Assembly: GCA_001972305.1 (NCBI GenBank)
Contig: BDDD01000910.1
Span: 554,192-618,191 of the forward strand
Direction of reading: 5' to 3'
From: Cephalotus follicularis
Taxonomy: Eukaryota > Streptophyta > Magnoliopsida > Oxalidales > Cephalotaceae
DNA length: 64,000 nt
In this document: piece after piece, positions 20,799 to 31,531 of the stretch
Position numbering within the stretch: the stretch's first letter is position 1
How the letters are laid out: every line of letters starts with the position of its first letter
Notes under the pieces: generated by a model
The model's database searches: none
What the model was told of the DNA's origin: nothing
Seen by the model: the letters and a program-made list of their open reading frames with translations, nothing else
Position numbers and translations under genes: made by a program

Positions 20799-21494
20799 AT
20801 GAAGACGATCAAAGCCACAGTCCTCTCTAATACGCCTGTATCTCTGTCCAAAGCGGCCGCAATCCTCTCCAACTTCGCTTCCGCCGACACCGGAGCATCG
20901 CACGCCGTCAAAGCGTACCTCCGACGCGCCTCCGCCTCGTTCGGCGAGTTGACTCAGCTCCACAAAGAGCTCAATCCCTCCAAATCCGATCGCAAGCACA
21001 AAAAACCAAAGCCAGAAATCGCCGAAGAAGTCAAGGAAGAAACCCCCACTGGCAGTCAACAACTGAGTGGAATCAGTGAAGAGAAGGCGATTCAAGGACC
21101 GATTAAGGAAATTAAGGATAAGAGGAAGAAGAAAACGGATAGAGATGAATCAAAGATCAAAGAGGAGGTCAAGGAGGAGAAGGGTGAGTTTGGGAATGAT
21201 AACGGGCAGAATGGTAATTTTGATAGTAAAGTCGAAATTAAGGTGGAGGGGGTGAATATGAGTCAACAGAAGAGTGAGAGGAAGAGGGATAAAAAGAAGA
21301 AGAAAAAAAAGAGGGGTGATATTGATAATTTTGAGGAAAATGGGGGTCACTTTGCAAATAAAGAGGAAAAGAAAAAGGAGAGAAAAAAGAAGAGGAAGAT
21401 TGAAGAAGTTGGCGTGGCGAAGGAGGAGGAAAAGGAAGATAATACAGAGGAGAGGCGAAGAAAGAAGAAGAGGAAAAGTGAAGGAGGCAGTTAA
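20799..21494 (+). CDS. Lysine/glutamate-rich nuclear (probably nucleolar) protein, intronless
   Basis: A single open frame of 231 codons, MKTIKATVLSNTPVSLSKAA to ..KKKRKSEGGS. Residues 1-65 are folded-looking (PVSLSKAAAILSNFASADTG, AVKAYLRRASASFGELTQLH); I recall a similar N-terminal block in uncharacterised plant proteins. Residues 66-231 are low-complexity, alternating KKRK-type basic clusters with EEK acidic clusters. Those include several nuclear/nucleolar localisation-like stretches (KKKKKKKR, RRRKKKRK). There is no signal peptide or membrane segment. The leader has telo-box and TGGGCC motifs, fitting a ribosome-biogenesis role. The start is the first ATG after the leader. Function unknown; a chromatin or pre-rRNA role is inference. 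The charged tail also yields long antisense shadow frames. Confidence 0.88.
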   Translation: MKTIKATVLSNTPVSLSKAAAILSNFASADTGASHAVKAYLRRASASFGELTQLHKELNPSKSDRKHKKPKPEIAEEVKEETPTGSQQLSGISEEKAIQGPIKEIKDKRKKKTDRDESKIKEEVKEEKGEFGNDNGQNGNFDSKVEIKVEGVNMSQQKSERKRDKKKKKKKRGDIDNFEENGGHFANKEEKKKERKKKRKIEEVGVAKEEEKEDNTEERRRKKKRKSEGGS

Positions 21495-23536
21495 AGACTT
21501 TTTTATTTGTGTGTTTGGTTTTGTTTTTATTGGAAATGGAAGTGGGTTTCTCTTTAGAAGCAGATGAGTGGGCAATTTTGTTGGGTACTGTTTTTTTTCT
21601 TTTTCTTTTTCTTTTTAATGTAACATTGATAACATTGATACAATATGTTGATTTAAATGATAAGTCATTGATGGTTAATTTTATATGTTGTTTGATTTCT
21701 CTTTAGTTGTTTTTAGATGGTTATAATCTTCTTATCAACTGCAAATTATATGCCATAAATGACATTGAGTTGATTGAAAGGAAAATTGCAATTTATGCTG
21801 AAATTGTTTGAGTGAGACTGTGAAAGAATACTTCTTGAATGCATTCTGTTGGCTTGCATCACATATAGAAAAGCTTTAGTGTGTTTGTAAGGATGCTTGC
21901 TTGTTGGATGCCAAGTGGATAATGGCGGATAGTTACTGGAAATTTGTTATTGCTTAATACACATAGTTAAAAGTTTGTAGAAAATGCCATTTGCCTTATA
22001 GTATGGTTTAAGGTTCAGCTATGCAGTTTCTGAGTATTTGTCCATGTTTGTGTTATTATAAGATCCTCTCTTGTATCTTTCTACACTTATGCATGACAAT
22101 ACACTGTCCGATTCAAATTATGCAGTTTAGCTTTTACAGTTTTTGTGGACTTGGATATTTCAGTCCATTAACCTTCTAAACTCACCGGAATACTTTTGTT
22201 ATTAATGCTACTAATATATTTAAAGAACTATAAACTAGAAGAATTTAAGTCCTTTGAAATTTAGTTCGATCAATCATTATATGCTCTCGCAAGTACGTGG
22301 TAAATGGTATACTTGAATTAGGGTATGGATGCTGTAAGTCGGTAGAGAAGAATTGTGGTGCTACCTCTCATCCCATTTGCTGTGTTATTATCTATATGTT
22401 TGCTTGATGATACCTGATTGATGGGTAACTTGCCGAATGTTGTAACAGAATGTCATTGGTAAAAGTTGCCAAACATTACCGTTTGAAGGTGTCGGTAGAA
22501 GTGAATTTCCTCCCCTCTAAAGTAAATGGTCAGACTATTACAGGTCTATGTGGTGTCAGATGTTATAACTAATCCTTTTGTTTAGCTTAGACAGATTATT
22601 TGTGCAGATGATCTGCCTATTGTAGGTTTTGTCCAATGCAGTTATCGGTTTGTTCTTGGGGGCATGAATTTCCTGTCTATAGTTAAGTGTTTGCCATTTT
22701 TGATTTTTCAGTTTCATGATTTTGTGATACTATGGGCATTCTGTGGTTGTTGACAATGTTGTTGTAGGCATTATTTTGCATTACTGTTCCTGCCTCAATC
22801 AAAAGGCTTTACAATATTTTGGCTTTCAGAAAATACTTTAATATCGATATGTATTCATCATTTGCTTTGTTTTAGGCTTGTCTTCAATAGTCACTCGTAT
22901 TCTGGTGAGAGTTGCTGGATATGCTGATTTATTCAGGTTTCTCCTGCTCTTGCTTCTGGAAATTTTGCCTTTTTCCTTCAAACAGGCTTATATTAAATTT
23001 CTAATTGTTGTGTGACTAGTTTACTCACTTTTTTAGTTTTCCTCAGCCTTATTCAACATATCGTAATTGCGATCCACATGGTTGGATATATCGCGTGTAT
23101 ATAATATCGAGTATCTTGACAGGTTCTATAAAATTTCAATATGTAATGTAAGGTTTTCGCTTGCTATCTTTGACTGTTTTCACCTTTAAAAGAATAATAT
23201 CCTGGAATGTCTAAATATGGTTGGTATGCTTTGTGATTCACAATTTTGATTTCACAATACAATGGATCTTATATAGTATACTGCTCTATTCATATTTAGA
23301 AAGAATATCTTAATTTGCAATGTCGTTTTTTTAGCCGTAGTGGGTCGTTTACCCACTTGGGTGATCGTGACTATTCTCAAGCTGGTTCACAAACAGTATG
23401 CAATTACGCCATGTAGTTTTTGCAAATCATTTTATACAAAATTATCTGCGAAGTTGTGTGTTCCCCTATTTTTAACTGGTGTCATTATTTTTACTAATTG
23501 AACTTGGTGATTTTAAATTTTCATTGGATGATGCAG
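21495..23536. other. 3' flank of the lysine-rich gene and upstream part of the YTH relic
   Basis: T-rich sequence follows the stop codon and is followed by about 1.8 kb of intron-like AT-rich DNA. A short piece at 23334-23397, preceded by TTTTTTAG and ending before GTATG, could be an upstream exon of the YTH relic (reads RSGSFTHLGDRDYSQAGSQT), but I could not confirm it. No other gene was recognised. Confidence 0.45.
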
Positions 23537-25358
23537 GGTCTGCAATCAGGTAATGGTTCAATGGTCTATTATCTGCCTGGTTATAATCCTTATGCGACTG
23601 GGTGCAGATCGGAAATTTGTTGGTCAACCTCCTTATTTTTCTTCTTCAGGACATCTTCAGCGCCATGTTTTCTACTGATCAGAAGCTGTGCCTTGTTATT
23701 CATAGGGTACAACTTATGTTGGAGATGCTCCAAATGGGAAGGCTTCTGGTTTTGGAAATGCAAAACAAGGTCCACGTGCAACTGCTTTTGCAAAGTCAAA
23801 TGGCAAAAACCCTGCTATAACAAACAGTAATTTTGCTGGCAGTTTCCCTAGTCTACATGTACACAACATAATAAACCACTAAACAAGGTATTCATTTGTT
23901 GAGAAGATCTTACTTGAATGCTTAATAGTGTCCCCAATCTTGGTCAACTGGCATAACGTTGTGATTGAATTTGGGCTGTTTAATTTATTACATTTTCTGG
24001 TGATCACTACTTAAAGAAAGGTTAAAATACATGTGTTTTGTTATTATAGCGTTGTACTTGACCGTTGAAAGTAATTATATTAGTCTTATGTAATAGTGCT
24101 TTAATTTTATAACCATTTCATGTTGCAGATGTCTCATTTAGGTTCTGATTTCTCGGAAGGCCTTTTGAAGAGATACTATGATGTAGGGAAGTTCTCTTCC
24201 TTCCTTAACCAAAATCAAGGCCATTTTCCACATAATGAACACATGAATTGCAAATCCACTAGAACCTGGATTGGAGATGATAAATTTAAGTTGAGGTTCA
24301 AGTCCAACCGAAATGGAGAGTTTGAAACCGCAAGTGAATTAACTCGTGGTCCTAGGGCCTACAATAGGTCTGCCCCTTCAGACTTCTTAGACAAGAAAGA
24401 AGAGTTAGGATTGGCAGTACGTAAAGATCAATGTAATGAACCAGATTTTCAGACCTTGTTTTATAATGCAAAATTTTATATTATCAAGTCTTACAAGCAT
24501 TAGGTATGATGTATGGCCAAGTACTCTGAACGGAAATGAGAAACTAGATGCAGCATTTCATGATGCAGAAGCAAGAGCGAGTGAGACAGGCATAAAATGC
24601 CCAATCTTTCTCTTCTTTTTGGTGAGTCAAAGCTTTACTTTTTTTTTTTGGAAGTATTGATTCCTCTTATTCTTCTTGTCATTTTCCTCAGTCTTATCCT
24701 ACATTATGTGATCCTTAGCGAAAAACTGGGTGTTTGTAATTCTCTCTGGAATTTAAGTCATGACTAGTGTATTAATATATGGTGTGTTTGCCTGCTGGTG
24801 TTGCTCTTAGTGGGTTTTGACAAAAGAATCTCAGCTGCTATTAGTTTTATTGTCATCAACTTTCTCTGCATGTATATGGTTTATGCAAAGTTTAAAAATA
24901 TAATAAACAGAAGGTATAAAGTAAAAAACAGAAGATATATGTTGCTGTTTTTTTACTCAAGGAGGAGACAGAGGTCACAAAGCAAAACAGATATTTGATA
25001 CTTGTTATATTACTACAAAGATTTGATGCTTCAATAATATTGATTTATTCTTTTGTTTATATTTACTCAATGATGTTGGCTTGGGCTCAGACATCTATTT
25101 TCTTACATGTTATACTTCTCTATAGATCGATTTCTCATTTATTCTTATCTCTTTTTTTTTTTCAGATAAATGGAAGTGGACAGTTTGTTGGGTTAGCTGA
25201 GATGATTGTGCAAGTGGACTTCAATAAAGACATGGACTTTTGGCAACTTGCCATTAAGATGGCATATTATTAAAGACATTCCTAACAGTCAATTGCGCCA
25301 TATTATCCTTGAGAACAAGGATAAAAAGCCTGTAACTTTCATTAGGGACACTCAACAG
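23537..25358 (+). pseudogene. YTH-domain (ECT-like m6A reader) pseudogene
   Basis: The order of exons matches plant ECT/YTHDF proteins. At 23537: GLQSGNGSMVYYLPGYNPYA, then after a frame change GADRKFVGQPPYFSSSGHLQ. At about 24129-24492: SELTRGPRAYN and RKDQCNEPDFQTLFYNAKFY-IIKSY. At 24497-24621: SIRYDVWPSTLNGNEKLDAA-FHDAEARASETGIKCPIFLFF. At 25166-25358: [25 protein letters not shown], then [20 protein letters not shown] and RDTQQ before a donor. Splice sites are still visible. At least three frame-breaking deletions (near 23604, 24493 and 25244) and in-frame stops (for example after HVFY near 23678) are present. The deletion near 25244 removes the DKWNGFFP segment with one of the three aromatic-cage tryptophans, so m6A binding should be lost. 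No 3' terminal exon was found. Confidence 0.85.
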
Positions 25359-25369
25359 GTATTTACATG

Positions 25370-26024
25370 TTTTTGGGTTGTTCATGTATCATATGTTAGA
25401 CTGAAACTTGTACTTCTTCTTTATCAAAAGTTCATTTGTGAGAGAAGGTGTTGTTCTGATGTAAATCTGATAAAATAAGCTGTGTTGTCTGAAAACATCT
25501 ATTCTATATTATCATCTGTGTTTTCTCTCTAGTCTCTCCAGAATTTGAGAATGTAAAAGATGAAAAGAATGTTTATTCATAGTTGTAGTGTTCTTATGAA
25601 GAATGATTGATCTGTGGTTAAAAGTTTCATAAATAATTAGTCCATTACTTATATGTTCTTTGAAATGATTAATTTCTTTAATTATCTTGGATCTGCCGCG
25701 AACCGAGGGTCTTTTCTGCTAGTGTATAAATAAAAGAGGCAAATTCTGTTGCTTTGAAATTAGTTTAAAAAAACACTATGAAATTCATGCTCTGATAATA
25801 TTATTGAGTCCTTTCATTAAATCTCAAAGAAAAACTGTCCACTCTTTTTCTTTTTCCCTCTCAATCCCAGAAATAAGTCAACAAAATAATTATTGAACAC
25901 AAATTCAGTGCTGAGCTAGTGCTGAAAAGGGTCCAAAGATGTAAGAAAGAGAAGATTGAAAATTGAAAGAATCATTAGGGCAATCTCTGGTGAGAATGAA
26001 CCAAGATCCAAGTCATAGGTGTTG
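25370..26024. other. Intergenic region between the YTH relic and the laccase 3' end
   Basis: AT-rich sequence without a recognisable gene; the right part should include the laccase 3' UTR on the minus strand. No repeat with clear ends seen. Confidence 0.55.
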
Positions 26025-28590
26025 TCAACACTTGGGAAGATCTGCAGGAGGTGGAAGTAATTTCTGATTAGGAAGCTTTCCATTTAAGACACCCCAAGCC
26101 ATCTTCAAACCCCAACTTGTGTGGACCTCCAGGTGGCAATGCATGAACCATACCCCTATTGTCATATGGTAAATCATCATATAATCAACAACAACAACAA
26201 CAAAAAATGGAATCAAAATAGTATCCTAATGTCCTAATAAAGGTGATAGTTATATACTCCTATATGCCTAGCAAAATGGAACAGATTGGTACTTATGCCT
26301 ATTAGTTCAAAATAAGAATGAGTGACTGATATTTAGTTATGTAATTCATACCTGGATTGTCTGCCAGAAATCTGATTGCAACCCAACCCCCTGAGGGCAC
26401 ACCAACAGTGTTCCTTTCAATAGGGTCAACAAGATTGAAGTTAGCAGGGTCCTTATTTGGATCAAAATTTCCAAAACCTTGGCCAACGACAAAGAAATTG
26501 AAACCATGAAGGTGAAGAGGGTGGCTCTCAGCACCAAGTATGCTAGTGTCCTGCAACACTAGCTCCACACTAGTGTTATACGGTAGCACCACTAGCTTTG
26601 TTCCATTGCTGACCATAGTGTTGTTTGGCGGGTTGCCTGTATAATTAAATGGAACTATAGGATTAGTAGGAAAATCAGAGGAGTAAACACCATTTGATTG
26701 CCCAGTAAAGTGAGCTTGTAGTAGAGCTGTGCTTGGCATTGCAAAAGAGACATTATTAACTGAAGCTGCAAACATGGTTCCATTAGGTCCTTGGCAGGTT
26801 TGGTTATTTGAGCAAGGATTAGTTCCAAGACCTATTGTGAATAAAAAGTGCTTATCAACCTGTTGAGGCACATTGGCAGGGTATTGAGCATTCGCTAAGC
26901 TACGAAGCTTGTTACTGAAATTCGTGGCATAGGAAGTGTCGTTCAGAGATGGTAGAATTGGCTTAATGAGAGGAAGTTTTTTAATTGAATGGAGGGTATT
27001 TGGTGGTGCCTCATATTCTAAAATACCAGCAACTGTTGAATTATCAAATGTGCCAAGACCGGTCGCATATGGTCTAGCAGTCATGAAAAAAGTGGCATTA
27101 GGGAAGTGTGATTTGGTCTTAAGGAGAACATTGGTTGTCTGTCCAGGGGAAATGAGGATTGTTTCAGTCTCAAATGGTTTGACATAGATAGCATCAGCTT
27201 CTACAACTGTGAGAGTATGGTTTGCAATACTAAAAAAGAGCTCATCATTGAGTGCTGCATTGATGAAACGTAGAAGGTAAGTCTTTCCAGGCTTCACTTT
27301 CAGCTTGTATGTATCTGCAAAAGACCCATTTATACAAAATCAAGTAAGATTTTGGTGCATCTTTAAATGACATAATATGTTGTAAATGCAACATTTCAAT
27401 GTTTTTATTGTTGCATTACTTAGATAGATACCTTTAGCAGAGCAGTTATACAATGGGCCTGGGAGTCCATTGATGGTATATGCTTCAGAGACATTTGGGC
27501 CTCCACCAGTTTGAAGTGCCTGGCTAATGATTGCCTCAGGATCTGCATTGAACCACTCTCCTGCATTTCCAGCAATATGGTTCATATTGTTATCAAATTT
27601 AGAATAACAAATAGGGAAATTTATAGTTAAAGAGAATTATTGAAATTTTTTGTTTAATATTTGTTTTACCAAAGAGGATGGGAAATTCCTTGTGTGGTTT
27701 GGCAAATGGGTAAGGAGCACCAAGCTTGGGAAGAATGATTAGGGGACCATGGACTGTAGATCTGAGCCATGATATATGGGCATGATAAAAAAGAGTGCCT
27801 CTTTGACCAGTAATGGTATAGTTGTAGACATAGCTCTGCCCAGTTTGTATGGGGCATTGTGTTATATACGCTGGCCCATCAGCCCATCCACTTCTAAGTT
27901 GTCTAATGCCATGCCTGTTTCAAAATAAAAAATAAACCATATTGCAATATTTTTTATAGGAGAAAACCTTTTTTTTAGACACAGAACTTGCAAATGAAAT
28001 CTCATGGAGATTAGGACCATGATCTCCCACTTAGGACACCAGTTTATATCAATAAGAATCGTACCTGAGACTTGTGCACTTATCACACTCATCTCAAGTT
28101 TGTCATAATTAATAAGCCATATGAACGGTCGTCCTCCATCTTATAAATTGCAAAATTATCTTTTTTTGTTATTATCATACCAATGGATGGATATATTGTT
28201 TTGAATGTGGTTGACAACTTTGATCATAAGACGATCACCCTCTCTAGCCACAATACGAGGTCCTGGATACTGTCCATTTACGGTAACCATGCTCTTCGTG
28301 TGACATAGACGAGTTACATTTTGTAACTTGACCTACAATAATAGTTTTTAATTGTGTTAATTATATAAGAAAAGCAAAAAACAAAAAGCAAAAAGCAAAA
28401 ATAAAATCTGTATCCAAAATCAAAAGCATTAGCTAGCTTTGACAAGTTGGGTGCCAATGCCATAAGCACATACATGAAGCTCATAGTGCCTAGTTATGCC
28501 AAGTGCAGACTCAGGAAGGAGGCACAAATTGACAAAAGAGAAGAGAAAAACTCCAAAAAATGCTGGTAGTGGAAGAATAAAAGCACCCAT
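26025..28590 (-). CDS. LAC17: Laccase (multicopper oxidase), LAC17-like, complete
   Basis: A secreted laccase oxidises monolignols in the cell wall with reduction of oxygen to water. Six exons: 28590-28474, 28332-28181, 27914-27670, 27560-27432, 27314-26352 and 26155-26025. Exon lengths of 152, 245 and 129 for exons 2-4 are typical of plant laccases, and phases agree for 578 aa. Residues 1-31 form a signal peptide ([21 protein letters not shown]), then ITRHYELHV. Copper ligand motifs: HWHG (residues 89-92), HAHISW in exon 3, [11 protein letters not shown] in exon 5 and HCHLEVH (541-547), with Leu as the predicted axial ligand of type-1 copper. Many NxT/S glycosylation sites are present. Wording closest to Arabidopsis LAC17, as in [12 protein letters not shown] and the C-terminus [12 protein letters not shown] miR397-complementary site lies in exon 5. 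No defect is seen. Confidence 0.97.
27245..27265 (-). promoter_or_regulatory. miR397 target site in laccase exon 5
   Basis: The plus strand reads TCATTGAGTGCTGCATTGAT plus G, differing from the known miR397 sequence at only two positions (12 and 15 of the 21-mer). The mRNA strand here encodes INAALND, the established position of miR397 sites in LAC2/4/17 genes. One mismatch is outside the 5' seed region and the other is further 3'. The complementarity is seen; cleavage is inferred from the family. Confidence 0.82.
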
Positions 28591-28687
28591 TTCTTGATGT
28601 CTCTCTCTTTTAGCTTTTCGAGAATTAAGGCCAAGAGAGCTAGTGGGTGAACTTTGAACTACTCCTCGTGTACATATTCATCATAGC

Positions 28688-28695
28688 TTATAAAG
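28688..28695 (-). promoter_or_regulatory. TATA box of the laccase gene
   Basis: The minus strand reads CTTTATAAGC about 100 bases before the laccase ATG at 28590, a normal spacing for a TATA box with a short leader. No other promoter element could be assigned with confidence. Confidence 0.5.
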
Positions 28696-28699
28696 GTAG

Positions 28700-29036
28700 C
28701 TGAGGTAGTGTTTTTTTATAGATTAGGTGATAAATTTTTTATTTTTTCCTTTCTAATGTAGAGAGGAGAAACTAGAACAGCCTCTATAGCTACTTTTGAT
28801 TTGACCCAGTTGTTAGAACAACTTTATAGAGTGATGTCAAAGAATCAATATTAATTGACCTTCTTTCTATTTCAAGTCAAAACAATATTTGGATTTGTCA
28901 TTGTCCTATATTGTGTGGTTCTCAAATAGACACTTTCATGCATTTTTTGGCGTTATAACCTTAGCACCTAAGGGAGAGGACAGAGAACATAAGTGAACAT
29001 AATCTTCTCTCACATAAATACATGCTATGTTAAAAA
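28700..29036. other. Laccase upstream region
   Basis: AT-rich sequence upstream of the laccase TATA box, up to the next LTR insertion at 29042. The LTR lies only about 450 bases from the laccase start codon, so it could shorten or alter the promoter. No coding content seen. Confidence 0.5.
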
Positions 29037-29435
29037 GGAATTGTAACACCCCGCGCCTGCAGGGCGGACACGTGACATTACACTCAATCTAATGCACAAT
29101 ACAATGGTCGGGACTAACAATATAAAAATACGGAAAAACTTAAAACTTTGCAATACATATTAATTGCGGAAGATACAATACAAATGTCCATCCATACGAT
29201 GCAATACAAATTCTTTACAATACCAGTCTTTTACAATAGATAACAAATCAATCTTTTCACTACAATATGTCAATCAGCTCTGCGATGCCCAAGCAGTCGT
29301 GCGATCAAATCGAGTCTTCAATCATTCTGTCCACTGCTACCTGCTGCCCTACCTATGCCGCACACAAAGTACAACACAGCCCCACCCCGAAGGATGGGGT
29401 TAGCCACACTGGCTAAGCAGAAACCCTATGCAGCA

Positions 29436-29575
29436 TGTATGCATGTACAATGTGCAATATCGGTGACAATCTATACAATATCAATGTGCGGTGTACAAAC
29501 CCTATGCAGCATGTATGCATGTACAATGTGCAATATCGGTGACAATCTATACAATATCAATGTGCGGTGTACAAT
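29436..29575. repeat. Tandem duplication of about 70 bp inside the solo LTR
   Basis: AACCCTATGCAGCATGTATG through ACAATATCAATGTGCGGTGT occurs twice in succession, the copies starting about 29432 and 29500, with almost no differences. It is internal to the LTR at 29042-31526. Confidence 0.85.
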
Positions 29576-30178
29576 ATCAATGCATGACATGGCAAATGCA
29601 TGTGTACAGTTGGCGATCAAACTACCCGTATGACAATGGCCCATCAGAGCATACGGATATGATCTATAACAATCAATCATTCAATCAATCAATCAATAGA
29701 AAACATACGGATGTGGTGTATAAAACACCCAATCAATCAATCAATATCCTATAGAGCATGCGACCGGTGTCGATACAATGTCAATAAGTTAGCAATGATC
29801 AATCCCACGGAAGGTAGTCCTTCAAAAAGGGTGGGAGATCTATCTACGGTTCTCAGACTGATCAGGTCTGGAACCCATAGATCTTCCAGCCTATGGCTGG
29901 GTCAATACAATCTCGATGAGCTACAACCGAGGGAGCTACTGATACCGTTATGGAGTTACGGCCCTCAAGGGAGCATCAATCGACAATCAATCGGTACCGC
30001 TCGTCAGCGGGTCAATACAATACAATAAATGAAACGATCGACGGAATTGGTGGACAGAGTCAACAACCTAACCTGCCGACACGAATCATAAGGTCGTTTT
30101 ATAGGATCCATACAATACAATCAATCAATCAATCAATCGAGTCAATACAATATCATTACAATGTCAATAAGCAAAGTC

Positions 30179-30422
30179 AATGAGTGGTGGTGTCTAATGG
30201 AGAAATGGGAACGTGCGTCCATCGTACCGACTTAGACTCGCAGAAACACTTATGACTTAAGCAATCGATCAATGTATCAATACAACGTCGAAGCAAGGTC
30301 AATAAGTGGTGGTATCAAATGGAGAGATGAGAACGTGCGTCCATTTTACCGACTTAGACTCACAACAACACTCATGACTCAAGCAATCAATCGATCAGTA
30401 CAATCATTAAAACTGTTTTCAA
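30179..30422. repeat. About 122-bp tandem duplication inside the solo LTR
   Basis: AAT(G/A)AGTGGTGGT starts at 30179 and again at 30301, and both copies contain GAACGTGCGTCCAT, ACCGACTTAGACTC and CTTAAGCAATC-like blocks in the same order. The copies have diverged at about one base in eight, so the duplication is older than the one at 29436. Confidence 0.82.
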
Positions 30423-30547
30423 ACACTTGAACACCTCAAGTGAGACTCTAGCCAAATGGCAATGTGAAAAGAAGTTGAAACCCAGCTTTAAAACAATTAA
30501 AAACTCCTTTCAGTACATTAGGCGTCATCGACTCCTCTTTAAAACGG

Positions 30548-30830
30548 TGGAAAGACGTCGATGTCTTTGAAAGATATCGATGTCTTTCCCTATTTGTGTT
30601 GAGATCTGGCCGAAGACGTCGATGTCCTTGGAGAAAGGCGTCGACGCTTTTCAATAAAAATGGCCTGAGAATGCGCATCGATGTTCGCATCGATGTCTTT
30701 CCAGGGGAGAGACATCTCGAGGCAAAGACGTCGATGTCTTTGCTGCAGAATCAAAGATACAACGCTCTGATGAGAAAGATATCGACGTCTTTGGGCTAAG
30801 GGTCGATGTCTTTTCCGGGCAGAGTTGATT
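30548..30830. repeat. Minisatellite of a palindromic AAGACGTCGATGTCTTT motif
   Basis: About eight to ten copies of AAAGACGTCGATGTCTTT and close variants (AAAGATATCGATGTCTTT, AAGACGTCGATGTCCTT) are spaced irregularly over 280 bp. The motif is nearly its own reverse complement, so each copy can form a short hairpin. It lies in the LTR at 29042-31526. Confidence 0.85.
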
Positions 30831-31531
30831 TTTATGCAGAAATAGGGCCAATCTCAAGTCAAAATCCAATTTAAAGTCATTCTTTGAAAACCAAAGTTTA
30901 CAATCAATCATTTGAGGTTAGTAAGACTAGTTACAACCTTCCAAATTCAATTTCAATCCTTTAATCAACAATTAGGTCAAGGGTTTGCTATAAACCCTAA
31001 AAACCCCAATTCACTCAATTCAATCACTCAATCAATCATGCAATTCAGTCAATCAATCAATAAAACAATAGGCAATTCAGTAAAGAATTCCTACCTATCA
31101 CTGAAGCTTCAAAAGTCGAGTTTCCAATCACTCAAACCGCTGCTATGCCTTCCAATCACTCAAACCGCTGCTATGCTGTTCAATCACCAATCCACTACTT
31201 GCAATCGCTGTCCTTGTCGATGGAGATGCAATCCGGGGCTGCAATGGTGGAAGATGGAGGCTGCTCAGTTAGAGAGAGAGGGAGAAGGATAGAGAGAGGA
31301 GGATGAATGGTGAGAATGAGAGAAATGACAAGGAATTGACTTAAATAGTCGATTCGGTCAACTCTCCGAAACTCTGCCCAAAATCCCGACTATACATACA
31401 TGTGATTAATACAATATCAATAGGTATAAGGATACCTCAATTCAATACAGTTCAGTACGGTCCAATACGGTACAATACGGTACGATGTATGCATGAACAG
31501 TACAAAAGGGAATTCGGGTCGTCACAGAAAT

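Larger units (their letters stand above)
29037..31531 (-). mobile_element. Long solo LTR (2485 bp), TGTGACGACCCG...GGGGTGTTACA type, minus orientation
   Basis: On the plus strand it starts TGTAACACCCCGCGCC (29042) and ends GGGTCGTCACA (31526). The flanks GGAAT and GAAAT agree in four of five bases, consistent with an aged 5-bp duplication. Read on the minus strand it starts TGTGACGACCCGAATTCCC, with a TATA-like CTATTTAAGTC about 180 bases inside followed by a CT-rich leader. This is the same plan as the elements at 16770 and 58997. It contains internal tandem repeats (29430-29575, 30179-30420, 30548-30830) and CAAT/ATCA simple repeats. No coding domain and no second LTR were found. Confidence 0.78.

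Noticed and set aside
21150-21575. 141-codon leucine-rich frame antisense to the lysine-rich gene
   Set aside because: It is the mirror image of AAG/GAG-rich codons, which read as leucine and phenylalanine on the other strand.
30120-30140. Repeated CAATCAATCAAT tracts as a possible CRISPR-like or spaced array
   Set aside because: They are simple-sequence repeats in a plant LTR without regular spacers.
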